DNA from: Arthrobacter sp. CAU 1506
GTDB taxonomy: Bacteria > Actinomycetota > Actinomycetes > Actinomycetales > Micrococcaceae
Direction: 5' to 3'
NCBI RefSeq assembly: GCF_005047635.1
Contig: NZ_SUKC01000009.1
Span: forward strand, 62,001-126,000
Length of the DNA: 64,000 nt
This document shows positions 42,378-51,352 of this stretch, piece after piece (the stretch's first letter is position 1; each line of letters opens with the position of its first letter). A model generated the notes under the pieces. The model had not been told where the DNA came from and did no database searches. It worked only from the letters and a program-made list of their open reading frames with translations. The translations under genes were made by a program, and so were the position numbers.

Positions 42378-44006
42378 CTAGTCTCCCCGGTTGCCGGGTG
42401 TGCCCACTTCCTCGGAGAGCGGGATCTCCTTGACGAAGCAGGCAAGGACCAGGGCGGCCAGCACGATGGGCACGGCGTACAGATAGATCGGCGGCAGTGC
42501 CTGGGCGAAGGCATGCGCGATGAACTCCTGGGCCGGTGCCGGCAGCGACGCGAGCACCGCGGGACCGAGCGAACCGAAGCGTTGGCCGCCGCCTGAGCCA
42601 AGCGCCGTCACCATGCCTGGCGGCACTGCCGAAAATTGCTCGGTCAGCCGGCTGATGAAAATAGCTCCGAAGAGTGAAATGCCGAAGGTTGCGCCGATCT
42701 GGCGGAAGTAGTTGGTGGCCGAGGTGGCCGTGCCCAGGTCCCGGCGCCGGACGCTGTTCTGCACGATTAGCACCAGGTTCTGCATGATGGAGCCCAGTCC
42801 CAGCCCGAGCACCAGCATGCCGGCGGCGGTGAACGCGTACGGTGTGGTGTCCGAAATCTGCGAGAGCATGACCAGCCCCGCCGCGATCAGCACGGTGCCG
42901 AGGATCGGGAAGATCTTGTAGCGGCCGGTGCGTGTCACCAGCTGCCCGGTTGCGGTGGTGGCTCCCACCATGCCCACCGTCATCGGAATCATCATCAGGC
43001 CGGACTCGGTGGCGCTGGCCCCGTTCACCATCTGCAGGAACGTGGGCAAATAGGCGATCGCCGAGAACATCGCGATGCCCACGCACACACCCATCAAGGT
43101 AGGCAGCGTGAAGTCCCGGTCCCGGAACAGCCGCAGCGGCAGTACCGGCTCCACGGCCCGGCGCTCGGCCAGCACGAACAACACCGAAGCGACCACGGTG
43201 ACCGCGCCGAGCCCGATGATCACCGGGCTGTCCCACGGATAGGTGGTCCCGCCCCAGCTGGTGAACAAGATGACAGCCGCACTGGCGACGGCCAGCAGGA
43301 AGGTACCCAGGTAGTCCAGCTTGGGCCGCGGGCCGCCCGGTTTGTGCAGGTGCAGCGTGGTGGTGATGACCGCCAGCGCCGCCGCTCCGAGCGGCAGGTT
43401 GATGTAGAAGACCCAGCGCCAGTTCCAGTGGTCGGTGATGAATCCGCCCAGCAGCGGTCCGCTGACCGAGGCGAGACCGAAGGCGGCCCCGATCAGGCCC
43501 ATGTACTTGCCGCGTTCCCGCGGCGAAACGAGGTCTCCGATGATCGCCTGCGCGCCGATCATCAACCCGCCGCCGCCCACCCCCTGGATGGCGCGGAAGG
43601 CAATCAGTTGCGGCATGCTCTGGGCCATGCCGGAGAGCATGGAGCCGCCCAGGAACACCGCGATCGCGAAGATGAAGATGCTCTTGCGCCCGAAGAGGTC
43701 GCCGAGCTTGCCATAGATCGGCAGCCCGATGGTGGCGGCCAGGATGTAGGCGGTGATCACCCAGGAGATGTGCTCCAGCCCGTTCAGGTCCCCGACGATC
43801 GTGGGCAGCGCGGTCGAAACAATGGTCTGGTCCAGCGCGGCGAGCAGGACGGCGAGCATCAGCCCGAGGAACACCACCGTGACCCGCGGCTGCGACGTGG
43901 TCGTGCCGTCCCGGATACGGTCCCGGTCCGTGGGTGCGGAAACCGGTGCTGCCGAAGGACCGAAGGGCTGGTCTGGACCTCGGTCGGGACTGGGAGGAAC
44001 TGCCAT
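42378..44006 (-). CDS. MFS drug exporter, DHA2 (EmrB/QacA) family
   Basis: A 542-residue transporter with 14 predicted helices. Typical motifs: LAALDQTIVSTALPTIVG, YGKLGDLFGRKSIFI (loop 2-3 signature) and GGFITDHWNWRWVFYINLP. It exports drugs or toxic compounds by proton antiport. The first 40 residues are a Pro/Asp-rich cytoplasmic leader. No regulator is adjacent; it lies upstream of the aldo/keto reductase on the same strand, separated by about 130 bases. Confidence 0.95.
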   Translation of the reverse strand: MAVPPSPDRGPDQPFGPSAAPVSAPTDRDRIRDGTTTSQPRVTVVFLGLMLAVLLAALDQTIVSTALPTIVGDLNGLEHISWVITAYILAATIGLPIYGKLGDLFGRKSIFIFAIAVFLGGSMLSGMAQSMPQLIAFRAIQGVGGGGLMIGAQAIIGDLVSPRERGKYMGLIGAAFGLASVSGPLLGGFITDHWNWRWVFYINLPLGAAALAVITTTLHLHKPGGPRPKLDYLGTFLLAVASAAVILFTSWGGTTYPWDSPVIIGLGAVTVVASVLFVLAERRAVEPVLPLRLFRDRDFTLPTLMGVCVGIAMFSAIAYLPTFLQMVNGASATESGLMMIPMTVGMVGATTATGQLVTRTGRYKIFPILGTVLIAAGLVMLSQISDTTPYAFTAAGMLVLGLGLGSIMQNLVLIVQNSVRRRDLGTATSATNYFRQIGATFGISLFGAIFISRLTEQFSAVPPGMVTALGSGGGQRFGSLGPAVLASLPAPAQEFIAHAFAQALPPIYLYAVPIVLAALVLACFVKEIPLSEEVGTPGNRGD

Positions 44007-44175
44007 GGTGTAACTTCCTGGCGGTGCGGGTGGCGCAGGCGGCCTGATGGTGGTTGCCTGGGGACGCTATCGCCCCGCGACTGTTACCGTACTGCCGTCC
44101 GCGGGGCGGCACAACCCCCGGTTTCGGCGCCGTGTTGACGTACTCTGGAAGCCTGCCCAGCGAAGGGACATGCCA

Positions 44176-45168
44176 ATGGACGACGCCGGATCCCGCCTGA
44201 TTTTCGGCTGCATGGGGTTGGGCGGTGGCTGGGGGCGCGGCCCGCTGGAAGCAGCCGATGTCGCTGCCGCGCACACTGCCGTGGACGCGGCGCTGGACAT
44301 CGGCATCAGCGTATTTGACCACGCCGACATCTACGCCTACGGCAAGGCGGAGGCAGCGTTCGGCCGGGTGCTGGCCGATCGCCCGGAACTTCGCGAGACC
44401 ATCCAGCTGCAAACCAAATGCGGCATCCGGCTGCCGGCTCCGGGGCTGGCCGGCCACTACGACTCATCGCGCGAGGCCATTGTGGGCAGCACCGAGGAAA
44501 GCCTGCGCCGCCTGCACACCGATTACGTGGACACGCTGCTGATCCACCGGCCGGATCCGCTGGCCCCGGCTGAAGAGATTGCCGAGGCCTTCACCCGCCT
44601 CCGGCTGGCCGGGAAGGTCCGCCGGCTGGGCGTCTCGAACATGTCCGGCGAGCAGATGCGGTGGCTTCAGGCGGCGCTGGATGAGCCACTTGCAGCGAAC
44701 CAGTTGGAAATGAGCCTGTACCGGCGGGACTGGCTTGAATCAAGCGTGCTGGTCAACCATCCGGAAGGGTCGGCGGTCGGCTTTCCGCACGGCACCCTGG
44801 AGTATTGCGCTGCCCACCGGGTTGAACTGCAGGCCTGGGGCTCGCTGGCCCGGGGCCGCTACAGCGGCCGGCCCGTGGAACCGGCCGCCGGCGCGCAGGA
44901 CGCCCCCGGCGCAGGGACGGCAGCGGGCGGCCCGGATGGAGCGACGGCGGCGCTGGTCGCCGAGCTGGCCCGGGACAAGGGCTGCACCCAGGAAGCCGTG
45001 GTGCTGGGCTGGCTGCTGCGCCATCCGGCCACCATCCGGCCGGTTGTCGGGACCAGCAACCCGGACCGCATCAAAGCCTGCGCCCAGGCCGAGGAGATCG
45101 GCGCCGCGATGACCCGGCAGGAATGGTACGCCCTGTGGGTGGCGGCCCGAGGGCGCCCGCTGCCGTAA
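44176..45168 (+). CDS. Aldo/keto reductase
   Basis: A 330-residue oxidoreductase of the YdhF type. Tetrad: FDHADIYAYGKAE (Asp, Tyr), LQTKCGI (Lys), LLIHRPDPL (His); cofactor loop VVGTSNPDRIKAC. GAAGGGA is 1-2 bases from ATG 44170 but about 8 from ATG 44176, which is chosen. A TACTCT box at 44141-44146 is the probable -10. It is divergent from the DHA2 exporter. A Gly/Ala/Pro-rich loop near residue 235 is unusual. Confidence 0.93.
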   Translation: MDDAGSRLIFGCMGLGGGWGRGPLEAADVAAAHTAVDAALDIGISVFDHADIYAYGKAEAAFGRVLADRPELRETIQLQTKCGIRLPAPGLAGHYDSSREAIVGSTEESLRRLHTDYVDTLLIHRPDPLAPAEEIAEAFTRLRLAGKVRRLGVSNMSGEQMRWLQAALDEPLAANQLEMSLYRRDWLESSVLVNHPEGSAVGFPHGTLEYCAAHRVELQAWGSLARGRYSGRPVEPAAGAQDAPGAGTAAGGPDGATAALVAELARDKGCTQEAVVLGWLLRHPATIRPVVGTSNPDRIKACAQAEEIGAAMTRQEWYALWVAARGRPLP

Positions 45169-45203
45169 ACAGCTGGCCTAGACGGCTGCCCTCAACCGTG
45201 GCC

Positions 45204-45710
45204 CTAGACGAAGACGGGCTGCTCCAGCCGGCGGAAGGCAGAGTCGTGGAAGACCAGCGGTTCGTGCGCGCCGTCGTGCGTGGTCAGTCCGTGCACCTCC
45301 AACAGCACCACCTGGTGGTCCCCAGCCGGGAACTCCTGGTGCACGGAGCAGTCCAGCCACAGCGCCGCGTCGTTGAGGAAGAGCGCGTCCTGGTCGGTGC
45401 GGTGCAGGCTCAGCCCGGCGAAGCGGTCGCCGTTCTTGGAAGCAATCTGGCGGCAGACGCCGTCGTGCTCGGTGCCCAGCACCGAAACGCCGATGCGCCC
45501 GGCCTGGCGCACCACCGGCCACGTCCGGGAGGTGTTCTGGACGGCGAACATCACCAGCGGCGGCTCCAGCGAAACGCCCACGGTGAAGGAGGAGGCGACG
45601 ATGCCCTGGGGTTTGCCGTCGATGACGGCGCAGAGGGCCGCGATCCCGGAGGGGAAACGACCGAAGGCGGAGCGCAGGGTGTTCGGGGTCAAGTCGTTGT
45701 GCAGGGACAT
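45204..45710 (-). CDS. Flavin reductase family protein
   Basis: A 168-residue FMN-binding split-barrel protein: LRSAFGRFPSGIAALCAV, GIVASSFTVGVSLEPPLVMFAV and the closing HEPLVFHDSAFRRL. Members supply reduced flavin to two-component monooxygenases. ATG 45710 has AAGG with correct spacing; ATG 45716 touches it. The partner oxygenase is not adjacent; the luciferase-like enzyme at 20.6-21.7 kb is one possibility, without proof. Confidence 0.93.
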   Translation of the reverse strand: MSLHNDLTPNTLRSAFGRFPSGIAALCAVIDGKPQGIVASSFTVGVSLEPPLVMFAVQNTSRTWPVVRQAGRIGVSVLGTEHDGVCRQIASKNGDRFAGLSLHRTDQDALFLNDAALWLDCSVHQEFPAGDHQVVLLEVHGLTTHDGAHEPLVFHDSAFRRLEQPVFV

Positions 45711-45932
45711 GGCCATCCTTGAAGCTAGGGCGCATCCGCTGCTGCCGGAGGATACGCGTACTTGCCTGCCGACAAACCCGGCGGGCCGAATCATCACCTG
45801 GAGCACCCCGCTACGGTAGAGGGTTGCCGGCCAACCAGCCAGGGCTGAGAAGTTGGCGCTCGTGATTCATTTCCAAGGTAAGAGCCGGAAGTGGCCCCGG
45901 TCAAACACGGGTAACAGTTCGTTAAGAACCCT

Positions 45933-45969
45933 GGGAGGCGCTCTGCGTGCCGCTCGGCAGGCGCTTCCC
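45933..45969 (-). terminator. Terminator directly after pheA
   Basis: Arms 45933-45942 and 45960-45969 pair with two wobbles, with the inner palindrome TGCCG-CT-CGGCA. It abuts the pheA stop codon. Confidence 0.65.
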
Positions 45970-46839
45970 TTAGGCGCCGGCCGGCTGTTCCGCGCCGCGG
46001 TGCAGCCGGAACGGGTGGGCCGGGTAGACGCCGAGTATCCGGATTTCGGTGGTGAAGAATTCCAGTTCCTCGAAGGCATGGACCATGGACTGGTCCTCCG
46101 GATGGCCCTCGACGTCCACCATGAACATGGTGGCCGCGAATTCGCCGCCCACCATGTAGCTCTCCAGCCGGGTCATGTTGATGCCGTTGGTCGCGAAGCC
46201 GCCCAAGGCCTTGTACAGCGCAGAGGGAACGTTCCGCACCCGGAAGACAAAGCTGGTCACGGCGGGACCGGGCAGTTCCTCGCGGCTGGGGACGGGCCGG
46301 CTATCGGCCAGGACCACGAACCGGGTGGTGTTCGTCGGATCGTCTTCCACCTTTTCGGCGAAGACTTCCAGGCCGTACAGCTCCGCAGCCATCGGCGGCG
46401 CGAGCGAGACCTTGGTCGGGTCGTTCCATTCGGCCACTTCGCGGGCCGAGCCGGCAGTGTCGCCCGCGATGACCGGAGTCAGTCCCAAGCGGCGGATCAG
46501 CTTGCGGCACTGGCCCAGGGCATGGATATGGCTGTGCACCTCGCGGGCCTGTTCCACCGTGGCGCCCGGGATGCCCAGCAGGCTGAAGCGGATGGGCAGG
46601 AAGAATTCCTCCACGATCTGCAGCGTGGTCTTGGGCAGCAGGGCGTGGATATCCGCCACCCGGCCGGCGATCGAGTTGTCGATCGGAATCATGGCCAGCT
46701 CGGTCTCGCCGCTGGTGACGGCGGCGAAGGCGTCTTCAAAGCTGGCGCACGGCACCGCGTCCCACCCTGGACGGACCTCAAGGCACGCCATATGCGAGTT
46801 GGAGCCGGGTTCACCTTGGTACGCGATTGCTGGAGCCAT
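45970..46839 (-). CDS. pheA: Prephenate dehydratase
   Basis: A 289-residue enzyme converting prephenate to phenylpyruvate in phenylalanine synthesis. Catalytic domain: IAYQGEPGSNSHMACLE, AMIPIDNSIAGRV, HSHIHALGQCRKLI and the active-site TRF in NTTRFVVL. A C-terminal ACT domain (TSFVFRVRNVPSALYKALGGF, LESYMVGG) gives Phe feedback control. The monofunctional form, without chorismate mutase, is usual in actinobacteria. A GATAAT box lies seven bases before the ATG and there is no Shine-Dalgarno, suggesting leaderless translation. Confidence 0.97.
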   Translation of the reverse strand: MAPAIAYQGEPGSNSHMACLEVRPGWDAVPCASFEDAFAAVTSGETELAMIPIDNSIAGRVADIHALLPKTTLQIVEEFFLPIRFSLLGIPGATVEQAREVHSHIHALGQCRKLIRRLGLTPVIAGDTAGSAREVAEWNDPTKVSLAPPMAAELYGLEVFAEKVEDDPTNTTRFVVLADSRPVPSREELPGPAVTSFVFRVRNVPSALYKALGGFATNGINMTRLESYMVGGEFAATMFMVDVEGHPEDQSMVHAFEELEFFTTEIRILGVYPAHPFRLHRGAEQPAGA

Positions 46840-46846
46840 GGGCGAA

Positions 46847-46852
46847 ATTATC
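46847..46852 (-). promoter_or_regulatory. -10 box (GATAAT) of leaderless pheA
   Basis: GATAAT on the minus strand ends seven bases before the pheA ATG at 46839. Confidence 0.5.
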
Positions 46853-46921
46853 CCACCCGGACAGCACAGCGCTTCATTCGGCGGGACACCTTCGGCGTCA
46901 CAAAGCCGGACGATCCGCCGA

Positions 46922-46927
46922 TACAGT
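46922..46927 (+). promoter_or_regulatory. -10 box (TACAGT) of a leaderless small gene
   Basis: TACAGT is followed by seven bases and the GTG at 46935. Confidence 0.45.
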
Positions 46928-46934
46928 GGAGAAC

Positions 46935-47138
46935 GTGGAAGGACCCAACCCCCGTGCCGTTGCCCTGTGGCTGGCGGCTGCCGTCGTCGCCCTTTTCGCC
47001 GTCAGCCTGACGGTGATGCCGTCCATCATGGGGCTGGACGTGATGCCGGCACTGATCGTGGTGTCCGTGCTGCTGCTGGCTGCCGCCGGCGTGCTGGCCG
47101 GAATGGCTATTGCGGCCAAGCGGTCGGGACGGCGCTAG
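46935..47138 (+). CDS. Small two-helix membrane protein
   Basis: A 67-residue protein with two hydrophobic helices (AVALWLAAAVVALFAVSLTV and MPALIVVSVLLLAAAGVLAG) and a basic tail AAKRSGRR. No family recognised. GTG 46935 sits seven bases after TACAGT; GTG 46926 would add three residues but overlaps the -10 box. It is divergent from pheA, and its stop overlaps the soxR stop by three bases on the other strand. Confidence 0.65.
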   Translation: MEGPNPRAVALWLAAAVVALFAVSLTVMPSIMGLDVMPALIVVSVLLLAAAGVLAGMAIAAKRSGRR

Positions 47139-47650
47139 GTCCGGCCGGCTGAGGCAACCACAGCGCTGGCCCCGCGGTTGTCCGCAGGGCCTACCTGCGG
47201 ATCCTCCGGCAACAACCGTCGCGCTCCCGGGCCGCTTTGACCGAGCCTGTCGGCTGGATTGTAGAGCGTGCAGGACCGCAAGGAGAGGCAGCCGCAGCCA
47301 ATGCAGCCGGTGAGATCGTCGCGCAGGCGCTGCATTTCATCGATCCGCGCGTCCAGATGATCCCGCCATCCCGCAGACAGCGTTGCCCAGTTGGCCTTGG
47401 TGGGCGCACTGTCCCGTGGGAGCGAGTCCAGCGCTGCCTTGATCTCGCGCAGCGGGATGCCCACTTGCTGCGAGACCCGGATGAACGCGACTCGGCGCAG
47501 CATATGCCGTGGATATCGCCGCTGGTTCCCGGACGTGCGACGGCTGCTGATCAGCCCTTCCCGTTCATAAAAATGAAGTGCTGAAATGGCGGCCCCGCTG
47601 CGCTTGGACAGCTCGCCGGGGGTCAGTTCCTTCACGTTGGCCGCGGGCAT
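47135..47650 (-). CDS. soxR: Redox-sensitive regulator SoxR (MerR family)
   Basis: A 171-residue activator. MerR helix-turn-helix: LTPGELSKRSGAAISALHFYEREGLI. The [2Fe-2S] ligands Cys116, Cys119, Cys121 and Cys127 (CIGCGCLSLRSC) have the exact SoxR spacing. SoxR is switched on by redox-cycling drugs. It is divergent from a quinone oxidoreductase plus an efflux-type MFS gene, the usual actinobacterial SoxR regulon, with a SoxR-box-like palindrome between them. Confidence 0.96.
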   Translation of the reverse strand: MPAANVKELTPGELSKRSGAAISALHFYEREGLISSRRTSGNQRRYPRHMLRRVAFIRVSQQVGIPLREIKAALDSLPRDSAPTKANWATLSAGWRDHLDARIDEMQRLRDDLTGCIGCGCLSLRSCTLYNPADRLGQSGPGARRLLPEDPQVGPADNRGASAVVASAGRT

Positions 47651-47673
47651 GGTGACGGTCGCCCTCCTTCCTC

Positions 47674-47704
47674 TTGACCTGAAGCCTAGTTGAGGTTGTC
47701 GACT
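47674..47704 (+). promoter_or_regulatory. SoxR box within a MerR-type promoter
   Basis: The palindrome ACCTGAAGCCTAGTTGAGGT (47677-47696) overlaps the -35 TTGACC (47674-47679). The putative -10 TCGACT (47699-47704) is 19 bases from the -35, the long spacing that MerR/SoxR activators correct. It drives the quinone oxidoreductase gene. Confidence 0.7.
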
Positions 47705-47747
47705 GGGGAAGTCCCGTAGTTGCAGGCAACAGACCCAAGGAGAAACT

Positions 47748-48722
47748 ATGCACGCAATAGTCCAGCGCGAATTCGGCGGCCCGGACGTTTTGGTCTATGA
47801 GGAGCTTCCGGATCTTGCTCCCCAGGCCGGGCAGGTTCGCATCGCGGTTGGCGCCAGCGGTGTGCACTTGCTCGACACCAGCATCCGCAATGGCACCAGC
47901 TTCGGTGCGCTGCCCCGGCCGGAGCTGCCGATGGTTCCTGGGCGTGAAGTGGCCGGTGTGGTGGACCGGGTGGGGCCAGGGGTGGACGCACAGTGGCTGG
48001 GCAAGCGGGTGGCCGTCCATTTGGGCATGGCCAGCGGCGGCTACGCTGAGCAGGCGCTGCCAGCAGTGGATTCCTTGCACGAGCTGAATGCTGGCCTCGG
48101 CTTTGACGCCGCGGTCGCTGCGATCGGCACCGGTCGGACCGCCACCGGCATTCTCGACCAGCTCGCGCTTGGCGCCGAGGACACCGTAATGATCCCGTCG
48201 GCCGCCGGCGGGCTGGGCATCCTGTTGGTTCAGGCGGCGCGGAACGCGGGGGCCACCGTGATTGGACTTGCCAGCGGGCCGGCGAAGGCTGCCCATGCGC
48301 TGAACGCGGGCGCCGGCGTCGTTGTTGATTACCGTGTCCGGGGCTGGCAGCAGCAGTTGCGCAAACTCGGCCGCCCCACCGTGGTGTATGACGGCGTGGG
48401 TGGGGAAGTGGGGCGGCTCGCCTTTGAGCTGTTGGCCGAGGGCGGGACCCAACTGGTGTTCGGCTGGTCATCGGGTGAGGAAAACACTTACCGGCACGAG
48501 GGCAAGACGGCGGTGACGATCTTGGGACCGGCGCTCACAGCGCGCGCCGGCGGGCTGCGGTCATTGGAGACGGAAGCGCTGGAGCGCGCGGCGGACGGCA
48601 CGCGGATGCCGCTGACGGACACCCGCTTCCCGCTCTCGCGGGCGGCCGAGGCACACCGTGCGCTGCAGGCGCGGGAAAGCTTCGGCAAGCTGGTCCTGGT
48701 TGCTGAGGGGACCCACGCGTGA
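47748..48722 (+). CDS. Zinc-type quinone oxidoreductase (NADPH)
   Basis: A 324-residue medium-chain reductase of the QOR group lacking zinc-ligand cysteines. Motifs: MVPGREVAGVVDRVG, GLGFDAAVAAIGTGRTA, IPSAAGGLGILLVQAARNAG. It probably reduces quinones by NADPH, a detoxification step against redox cyclers. Strong AAGGAG site before the ATG. First gene of the SoxR-linked operon; its stop overlaps the next start (GTGA). Confidence 0.94.
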   Translation: MHAIVQREFGGPDVLVYEELPDLAPQAGQVRIAVGASGVHLLDTSIRNGTSFGALPRPELPMVPGREVAGVVDRVGPGVDAQWLGKRVAVHLGMASGGYAEQALPAVDSLHELNAGLGFDAAVAAIGTGRTATGILDQLALGAEDTVMIPSAAGGLGILLVQAARNAGATVIGLASGPAKAAHALNAGAGVVVDYRVRGWQQQLRKLGRPTVVYDGVGGEVGRLAFELLAEGGTQLVFGWSSGEENTYRHEGKTAVTILGPALTARAGGLRSLETEALERAADGTRMPLTDTRFPLSRAAEAHRALQARESFGKLVLVAEGTHA

Positions 48723-50062
48723 GCGTGGTTCTGGCGCCGGCGCCGCTGCTGTCCCGCTCCTACCGCGCCACCACGGCAGGGCTGTTTGCGCTGGCCTTCC
48801 TCTTCGCCTTCGAATCAATGGCCGTGGCCACGGTCATGCCTGTGGTCGGCCGGGAACTCGACGGACTGGCAGCCTACGCCATTGCCTTCTCGGCCCCGAT
48901 GGCCGTCTCCGTGCTTGGTATCGCGCTGGCCGGGAGTTGGACCGACTCGCGCGGCCCGGCACCGGCATTGCGCTGGGGTGTGGGCCTGTTCTCGCTGGGG
49001 CTCGCCGCGGCCGCGCTGGCGCCCACCATGGCGGTGTTTTTGGTGGGACGGGGTGTCCAAGGCTTTGGTTCCGGCCTGGCCGGCGTCGGCATGTACGTAC
49101 TGATCGCCAAGGCCTACCCGCAAGCGATGCGCCCCCGGGTGTTCACCGTACTGACCAGCGGTTGGGTGCTGCCGGCGCTGGTCGGGCCCGCGGCCGCGGG
49201 GGCGCTGAACGAACTGTTGGGCTGGCGCTGGGTCTTCGGTCTTGCGCCTGCCCTGGCCGTGGTCGCGTGGCTGGCCCTGGTTCCTGCCCTGCGCCGCACC
49301 TCGGGCACCGGGGCTGTGAAGAACGACGGCGCCCGTGCGGCCTGGGCGGCTGCCGTCGCCGCCGGGATTCTCGGTGTGGGATACGCGGGGCAGCGCGAGA
49401 CGGAATGGTGGGTGCTGTTGTTCTCGGTGTCCGTCGCCGCAGTGCTCCTTGCAGCACCTCGGCTGCTGCCGCCGGGCACGTGGACGCTGCGCCGCGGTCT
49501 TCCGGCCGTCATTGCGGTTCGCGGCTTGGTCGGCTCGGCATTCTTGGGCGCGGAGGTCTACCTGCCGCTGGCCTTGGTGCAGCAGCGAGGTTTCAGCCCC
49601 GTACAGGCCGGACTGTTGCTGACGGCATCGGCCGTGGCGTGGTTCGCCGGGTCCTGGCTGGCGGCAAACGTGCGGTATCTGGCCCACAAGGTTCGGCGCG
49701 TGGGACTCGGAGCTGCGATGCTGACCTTCGGCGTAGGGGTCTCGGTACTGAGCATTGACGCCGGCACATGAATTGGAATAGTCGTGGCCGGTTGGTCCGT
49801 GGCGGGACTCGGAATCGGCATGGCCTTTTCCACGCTCTCCGTGCTGATGCTGGACCGCTCCGAAGACGGGGAAGAAGGCGCGAACAGTTCTGCCATGCAG
49901 ATCAACGACGCAGTGGTGCAGTCCCTTTGGCTGGCGTTGGGAAGTGTCGCCTTCGCACTGTTGCTGCCTGTTGCCCCGCTCTGGGCGTTCGTGCTGGCGT
50001 TCGGCAGTTCATTCCTGCTGGCCGCCGCCGCGCTGCTGCTGGTCAGGCGGCTGCGAAACTAA
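48719..50062 (+). pseudogene. MFS transporter interrupted by an in-frame TGA
   Basis: A drug-efflux-type MFS gene. The first 350 codons (48719-49768) give about ten helices (FALAFLFAFESMAVATVMPVVG at the start) and stop at TGA 49769-49771. The same frame then continues without interruption to 50062 (GIVVAGWSVAGLGIGMAFS onward), giving the last two helices. One base change (for example from TGG, CGA or GGA) explains it. The upstream part could still make a truncated protein. Co-transcribed with the quinone oxidoreductase and so SoxR-linked. A sequencing error is the main alternative. Confidence 0.8.
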
Positions 50063-50117
50063 TGGCAGCCGCCGGAGGGCGGAAGTGATGAGTTTCGACC
50101 GCCCGGCGAGGAAGTGG

Positions 50118-50690
50118 TCAGGCGACGACCCCAAAGCCTCCGGTCCACGGGAGCTTCTCGGCAGCTGCCAGGGAGATCTGCAGGAATCCAAGGGCCTCGA
50201 GTTCCCTGGCCCGGGACAGTGCGCCGGCATCGATGGCGTTCAGCCCGGCGGCAGTGACCACCTCGGCAAGCTGGGACTTGGCTGCGGCGTCGTCCCCGGC
50301 CATCAGCACGGTGGTGGTTAGGTCGCCGACCGTGCCGGAGGACAGCGTGGCGGCGAAGGTGGTGTTGAAGGCCTTGACCACATGAGAATTCGGCAGCGAG
50401 GCGCTGAGTTCGGCTGCTGCCGAGCTGTCAGAGGGCACGGTGAGCGAGTCGAATGTTTCAAAGTTCATCGGGTTGGTGATGTCGACCACGACCTTGCCGG
50501 CCAACTGGTCGCCGCGGCTGCGAACGATGTCAGACAGGGCGGGGTAGGGCACCGCGAGGATAACAATATCGCCGGTGACGGGCCGGTCGTCGTCGTGCTC
50601 GAACGTATCGACCACGTTCCCGCCCTTGCTGACGACGCTGGAGATGGCTTGGCCCATGTTGCCGGTACCGATGATGCTGACGTTGGCCAC
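50118..50690 (-). CDS. NADPH-dependent F420 reductase-like NAD(P)-binding protein
   Basis: A 190-residue Rossmann protein: VSIIGTGNMGQAI for the dinucleotide, GDIVILAVPYPALSDIV, VVVDITNPMNFETF, VVKAFNTTFA and AGLNAIDAGALSRARELEALG. It matches the family of Fno-like reductases that pass hydride between NADP and F420; many actinobacterial members have lost that activity, so the assignment is only to family. GTG start 50690. Convergent with the broken transporter gene. Confidence 0.9.
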   Translation of the reverse strand: MANVSIIGTGNMGQAISSVVSKGGNVVDTFEHDDDRPVTGDIVILAVPYPALSDIVRSRGDQLAGKVVVDITNPMNFETFDSLTVPSDSSAAAELSASLPNSHVVKAFNTTFAATLSSGTVGDLTTTVLMAGDDAAAKSQLAEVVTAAGLNAIDAGALSRARELEALGFLQISLAAAEKLPWTGGFGVVA

Positions 50691-50808
50691 GGGAACGCTC
50701 CTCAGATTGCCGGATGGCTACAGGTACGAGCGAAACGGTAGCAGCCTAGGGTCCGGAGTCAAGGCTGCAGGAGCATCTGCTGGCGGACTCGGCCGTTGCC
50801 GAAAGGTT

Positions 50809-51021
50809 TTAGCTGAGGTGTGATTCCTGGGTGATGCCGTAGGGCACATCGTCGCTCAGCTCCACGGTGAACTGCCCGGGGCCGGTGCGGGTCACCATGA
50901 TGCCGCAATCAGCGTCAATGGCGGCGATTTTCTGCAGTTCTTCCACCGCAGCGTTGAGGAGGTCGTGGGCCTCGGAGGCCGTTTGAGCCGTCAAAGACTT
51001 GGTAGCCAAAGTCGTGGCCAT
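50809..51021 (-). CDS. Hypothetical small protein
   Basis: A 70-residue acidic protein: a helical N-terminal half (SEAHDLLNAAVEELQKIAAI) and a beta-like C-terminal half (CGIMVTRTGPGQFTVELSDDVP). No signal or membrane segment. GAAAGG precedes the ATG at 51021 properly; the longer upstream frame is AT-rich and lacks support. It resembles short conserved Arthrobacter proteins of unknown role. Confidence 0.75.
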   Translation of the reverse strand: MATTLATKSLTAQTASEAHDLLNAAVEELQKIAAIDADCGIMVTRTGPGQFTVELSDDVPYGITQESHLS

Positions 51022-51352
51022 GGTTCTGCCTTTCGTGACCGGATGCTGCCGCAGAGGAGAAAGCGCGGTTGGTAGCTTCCGACCGGAACGTGGTGCCCCA
51101 TGCGGAACGGTGCATGGAATATTACATTGTGCCATTTCAATGGACATCAGATGAATTTTCAAGGGGTGTGGCGCGCAACATCTCCGGCACTTTCGCCGCG
51201 CTGGCGCGGAAATACGCGGAATTACCGGCCAGTAAGTGTGGTCAAAAATACGCGCAGCGGCCGACCGGAAGGGTAGGGCAGCCGATGCCGGGAAGCATGA
51301 GCTACCGCCACATGCCGGCGCGAACTCGGGGACACTGCGTGCGGCCCGAGGC
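51022..51352. other. 331-base intergenic region
   Basis: It holds the leader of the small gene at 51021, with a possible -10 TAATAT on the minus strand (51119-51124), in an unusually AT-rich patch at about 51110-51170. AAATACGCG occurs twice further on. No gene was recognised in 51170-51352. Confidence 0.5.

Noticed and set aside
49769-49771. Selenocysteine codon in the MFS gene
   Set aside because: No catalytic context for selenocysteine in a transporter helix loop and no SECIS-like hairpin noticed just after the TGA; a nonsense mutation is simpler.
48719-50062. Frameshift in the MFS gene
   Set aside because: The upstream and downstream parts are in the same reading frame; only the in-frame TGA separates them.
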